Made by a program: the position numbers and the translations under genes | Notes under the pieces: generated by a model | Seen by the model: the letters and a program-made list of their open reading frames with translations, nothing else | The model's database searches: none | What the model was told of the DNA's origin: nothing | Shown here: positions 61,791-64,000 of the stretch, piece by piece | How the letters are laid out: each line of letters opens with the position of its first letter | Numbering within the stretch: the first letter of the stretch is position 1 | From: CAJQQK01 sp963696075 | GTDB lineage: Bacteria; Pseudomonadota; Alphaproteobacteria; Rhizobiales; Hyphomicrobiaceae | DNA length: 64,000 bases | Assembly: GCA_963696075.1 (NCBI GenBank) | Contig: CAVOJD010000006.1 | Coordinates: 1-64,000 of the forward strand | Direction of reading: 5' to 3'

Positions 61791-62288
61791 ATGACGTCGA
61801 CTGTTGAACAGCGCCTTGCCGCGCTTGGGCTTTCTCTGCCGGAACGCTGCGATCCGCGCGGCAACTTCTTGCCGTTCGAGCGGGCTGGCGATCTGGTTTT
61901 CATGGCCGGCCAGATCTGCGAATGGAACGGAGAAGTCCCCTATACCGGCCCCGTTCGCGCAGCGGACCTTGAGGCGGGCGACGGTGAGGCATCGATCTCG
62001 CTGGAAGAGGGGCGGAAGGCGGCGGAACTGTGCGCGCTCAATCTCCTGTTTCATCTGCGCACCGCGTGTGGCGGTGATCTCAATCGCGTGGTCTCCGTCG
62101 TGCGCGTCGGCGGTTTCGTGAACTGCCGGTTCGGGTTCGACAAGTCACCGGCTGCCATCAACGGCGCCTCGGACCTCTTCATTGCGGTGTTCGGCGATGC
62201 CGGTCGCCATGCCCGCACCGCGGTCGGTGTCGCCGGGCTGCCGGCCAATGCATCCGTTGAAGTGGACGCTGTTTTCAAGGTCAGATGA
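61791..62288 (+). CDS. RidA/YjgF family protein
   Basis: 165 residues. GNFLPFERAGDLVFMAGQI, LCALNLLFHLRTACGGDLNRV and RTAVGVAGLPANASVEVDAVF match the larger RidA-like subfamily that hydrolyses reactive imines/enamines or acts in purine and amide catabolism. It is 33 bases after the TetR gene and convergent with the amidase gene. Confidence 0.88.
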   Translation: MTSTVEQRLAALGLSLPERCDPRGNFLPFERAGDLVFMAGQICEWNGEVPYTGPVRAADLEAGDGEASISLEEGRKAAELCALNLLFHLRTACGGDLNRVVSVVRVGGFVNCRFGFDKSPAAINGASDLFIAVFGDAGRHARTAVGVAGLPANASVEVDAVFKVR

Positions 62289-62307
62289 GGTTGGCGGCCA
62301 TCGCCCG

Positions 62308-63576
62308 TCAGTCCGTGCCGGTCCCAAGTGCCGGCCGCGCGATGATTGGCAACGCGCCGGCCAGAGCCGCAGAGTGAGCGATCAACCGGCGGTCGGTGTC
62401 GGGCGCAGCCGCAAACATCATGGCAAGCGGCAGGCCATGGGGATCGAGGCCGATCGGCGCGCAGGTCAACGGACCGCCGAGTGCGGTCCAGGGGCTGAGA
62501 TAGGATTGGTCGCCGGTCTGGGTCAGATCGCGCGGCGCACCACCCGGCACCGGATGGGCCAGCACGAGATCGATGCCGGCCAGAGCCTCCCAGAACAGCG
62601 CGCGCGCGTCGACGAGACGGGCACTTGCCTTGCGATAGGCGTCAGGCTCGATGCGCGCCCCCTCATCGAGGGCAGCAGAAATCTTCGGCTGAAGCCCATG
62701 CCGCGATCCGCCCAGAAACGCCGTTAAATCGCGGGCTGCCTCGAACAGCATGATCGTGCGATGGAGATCGAGAAGCTCCTTGAAGGATACCGGCGAGGGC
62801 CGCCGGGTAATGGTGTGGCCCATCGCAGCGAACCGGGCGGCGGCGGCATCGAACGCGGCCACCTGATCCTCCTGTGGTGATTGTTCCGGAACCTCCAATA
62901 TTGCGATCTCCAGGCGCTCTGCCGCCGCCGCTTGTGGCGCCGCGATGGTCCTCCTGAAGACGGTCTCAAGCACCGGGAAGACAGTCTCGATCCACTCAAA
63001 CGACTGCGCAATCACGCCGACTTGATCGAACGACCGCGCAAGGGGCGCAACGCCATCGGTCGGCAGCAGGTCAAGACTGGGCTTATAGGCGGTGACCCCG
63101 CTGTAGCACGCCGGTCGAATGAGTGAGCCTGCGGTCTGCGTGCCCAGGGCAAGAGGCACGATGCCGGCGCCAACCACGGCGCCGGAACCGCTGCTGGAAC
63201 CGCCAGGCGTGTGTCGGGGGTCATAGGGGTTGCGTGAAATCGTCGGATCGATGAAGGCGAATTCGGTTGTCCGGGTCTTGCCGATAGGAACGGCGCCGGC
63301 ATCGCGCAGCGCGGCCACAACGGCGGCATCGCGCTCGGCCGGCCCTGCCTCTGTAAACCGCCGGCTGCCATAGCGCGTCGGCTGGCCTGCGACATCGATG
63401 ATGTCCTTGACGGCGACGGGCACGCCCTGAAGGCGGCCGACCGCGCTGGCCGTCTCCAGCGCCATCAAGTCCGCCTCGTCGGGGAGATGGGCCCAGGCCC
63501 CAATTCGCGGCTCCCAGGCATGTGCGTCTTCGAGTGCGCAAGCCACCTTGTCCGATCGCGTATCCGGCGCTGACAT
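62308..63576 (-). CDS. Amidase signature family hydrolase
   Basis: 422 residues from ATG 63576 (GGAG upstream). Lys in PVAVKDIIDVAGQP, cis-Ser in PGGSSSGSGA and nucleophile Ser in GTQTAGSLIRPA give the complete triad. The segment TAGS replaces the common TGGS, as in a subset of these enzymes. The gene is divergent from the exported protein at 63818, with a 7-bp-arm inverted repeat between them, and convergent with ridA. Confidence 0.88.
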   Translation of the reverse strand: MSAPDTRSDKVACALEDAHAWEPRIGAWAHLPDEADLMALETASAVGRLQGVPVAVKDIIDVAGQPTRYGSRRFTEAGPAERDAAVVAALRDAGAVPIGKTRTTEFAFIDPTISRNPYDPRHTPGGSSSGSGAVVGAGIVPLALGTQTAGSLIRPACYSGVTAYKPSLDLLPTDGVAPLARSFDQVGVIAQSFEWIETVFPVLETVFRRTIAAPQAAAAERLEIAILEVPEQSPQEDQVAAFDAAAARFAAMGHTITRRPSPVSFKELLDLHRTIMLFEAARDLTAFLGGSRHGLQPKISAALDEGARIEPDAYRKASARLVDARALFWEALAGIDLVLAHPVPGGAPRDLTQTGDQSYLSPWTALGGPLTCAPIGLDPHGLPLAMMFAAAPDTDRRLIAHSAALAGALPIIARPALGTGTD

Positions 63577-63670
63577 TGTCTGCGTCTCCAACGGTTGCCG
63601 CCGCCGGGGCATCGATGCGGTTGCTATCGCGCCGCGGTCGTCGGGTTCAAACTGGCACAATTCTCGCTCT

Positions 63671-63692
63671 TAAGTAAACGCCTTCTTACTTA
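63671..63692. promoter_or_regulatory. Perfect inverted repeat TAAGTAA-N8-TTACTTA between divergent genes
   Basis: Seven-base perfect arms with an 8-base gap, 22 bases overall, a size typical of TetR operators. It lies 95 bases before the amidase start and 126 bases before the exported protein. A similar site lies at the end of the TetR gene at 61751. Confidence 0.6.
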
Positions 63693-63817
63693 TGAGGCTG
63701 GATCAGGTCTTTGAGGGTTCGTATTGCCCAAGCATTGGGCGAGCCGCAACCAATCTGCCTTGAAAACCGGCAGTGAGCAGGCATCAACCCCGCTCCGGAT
63801 GACGTTCCGGAGATGTC

Positions 63818-64000
63818 GATGGAGAAGAAGATGCTGTTTTCGCGATTCTCACGACGCCCGTTGTTTGAGGGATCGAACGATAGATCCGCAAGTGTGGCGC
63901 GCGGCGCCTCCCGCGCGCTGCTGGCGGGTGCGTTCGCAACGGGCGCCTTGCTGCTTTCCGGCCTGGCCGGACAGTCCACAGCGGCCGAACTCAGGCTGCT
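63818..64000 (+). CDS. Exported protein, N-terminal fragment (probably an ABC binding protein)
   Basis: 61 residues before the window ends. ATG 63818 has GGAG 6 nt upstream; the ATG at 63812 overlaps that site and is less likely. A long N-region with Arg residues is followed by LLAGAFATGALLLSGLAG and QSTAAELRLL, a signal peptide with cleavage near TAA-ELR. Divergence from an amidase suggests a periplasmic binding protein for its substrate, but there is too little sequence to classify it. Confidence 0.65.

Overview
The window reads as chromosomal DNA of a GC-rich alphaproteobacterium, most likely a soil or rhizosphere Hyphomicrobiales. The evidence is the gene content: many ABC/TRAP uptake operons, amidases and flavin monooxygenases, a split phnGHIJKLMN / phnCDE C-P lyase locus, a TTC38 protein and an HpxZ/AtzE pair. 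Coding density is high. I see no rRNA, tRNA, CRISPR array, prophage or intact insertion sequence. Locally AT-richer, gene-poor patches occur near 3-3.9, 5.4-5.8, 9.9-10.5 and 52.2-53.2 kb, two of the gene-poor gaps in the window hold recognisable gene wreckage, and one large operon gene (phnK) carries a frameshift.

Layout. 0-3 kb: TAXI-type TRAP transporter (permease cut by the window edge, binding protein) and a MmgE/PrpD protein. 3.2-3.7 kb: decayed DUF2339 membrane-protein gene. 4-10 kb: NtaA/DszA-type flavin monooxygenase divergent from a binding protein / fused permease / ATPase operon. 10.5-16.6 kb: unusual overlapping operon (sterol-desaturase-like hydroxylase, GH3-family acyl-adenylating enzyme, enolase-superfamily enzyme) divergent from a CocE/NonD hydrolase. 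17-27 kb: phosphonate locus, with a PhnZ-like HD oxygenase, phnN-M-L-K-J-I-H-G on the minus strand and phnC-D-E on the plus strand, separated by a divergent region with Pho-box-like sites.

27-37 kb: scavenging island with an SDR, an amidase, two alpha/beta hydrolases, an SsuABC-like importer with two permeases, an isochorismatase-type hydrolase, a GNAT and a TauD/TfdA dioxygenase. 37.4-43.2 kb: a compact cluster of lysine 2,3-aminomutase (KamA), two ATP-grasp ligases and a GNAT-deacetylase-GNAT fusion. This is my best candidate for an undescribed system; it looks like biosynthesis of an acetylated beta-lysine conjugate. 43-50.7 kb: an SDR, a sulfotransferase-like protein and a minus-strand operon resembling ureide/hydantoin catabolism (racemase, flavin monooxygenase, AtzE-type amidase, HpxZ, class V aminotransferase). 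50.8-55.3 kb: TTC38 protein, two small envelope proteins (one built of five Cys-containing repeats), an NTF2-like protein and a TauE exporter. 55.4-64 kb: a dihydroxyphthalate-decarboxylase-like binding protein, an SsuD-like monooxygenase, paired acyl-CoA dehydrogenases, a TetR regulator, a RidA protein, an amidase and the start of an exported protein. A shared inverted repeat suggests that the TetR protein controls the last group.

Overall the region is a patchwork of nutrient-scavenging operons for N-, S- and P-containing organics. Two clusters, KamA/ATP-grasp/deacetylase and GH3/desaturase/enolase, look biosynthetic rather than catabolic.
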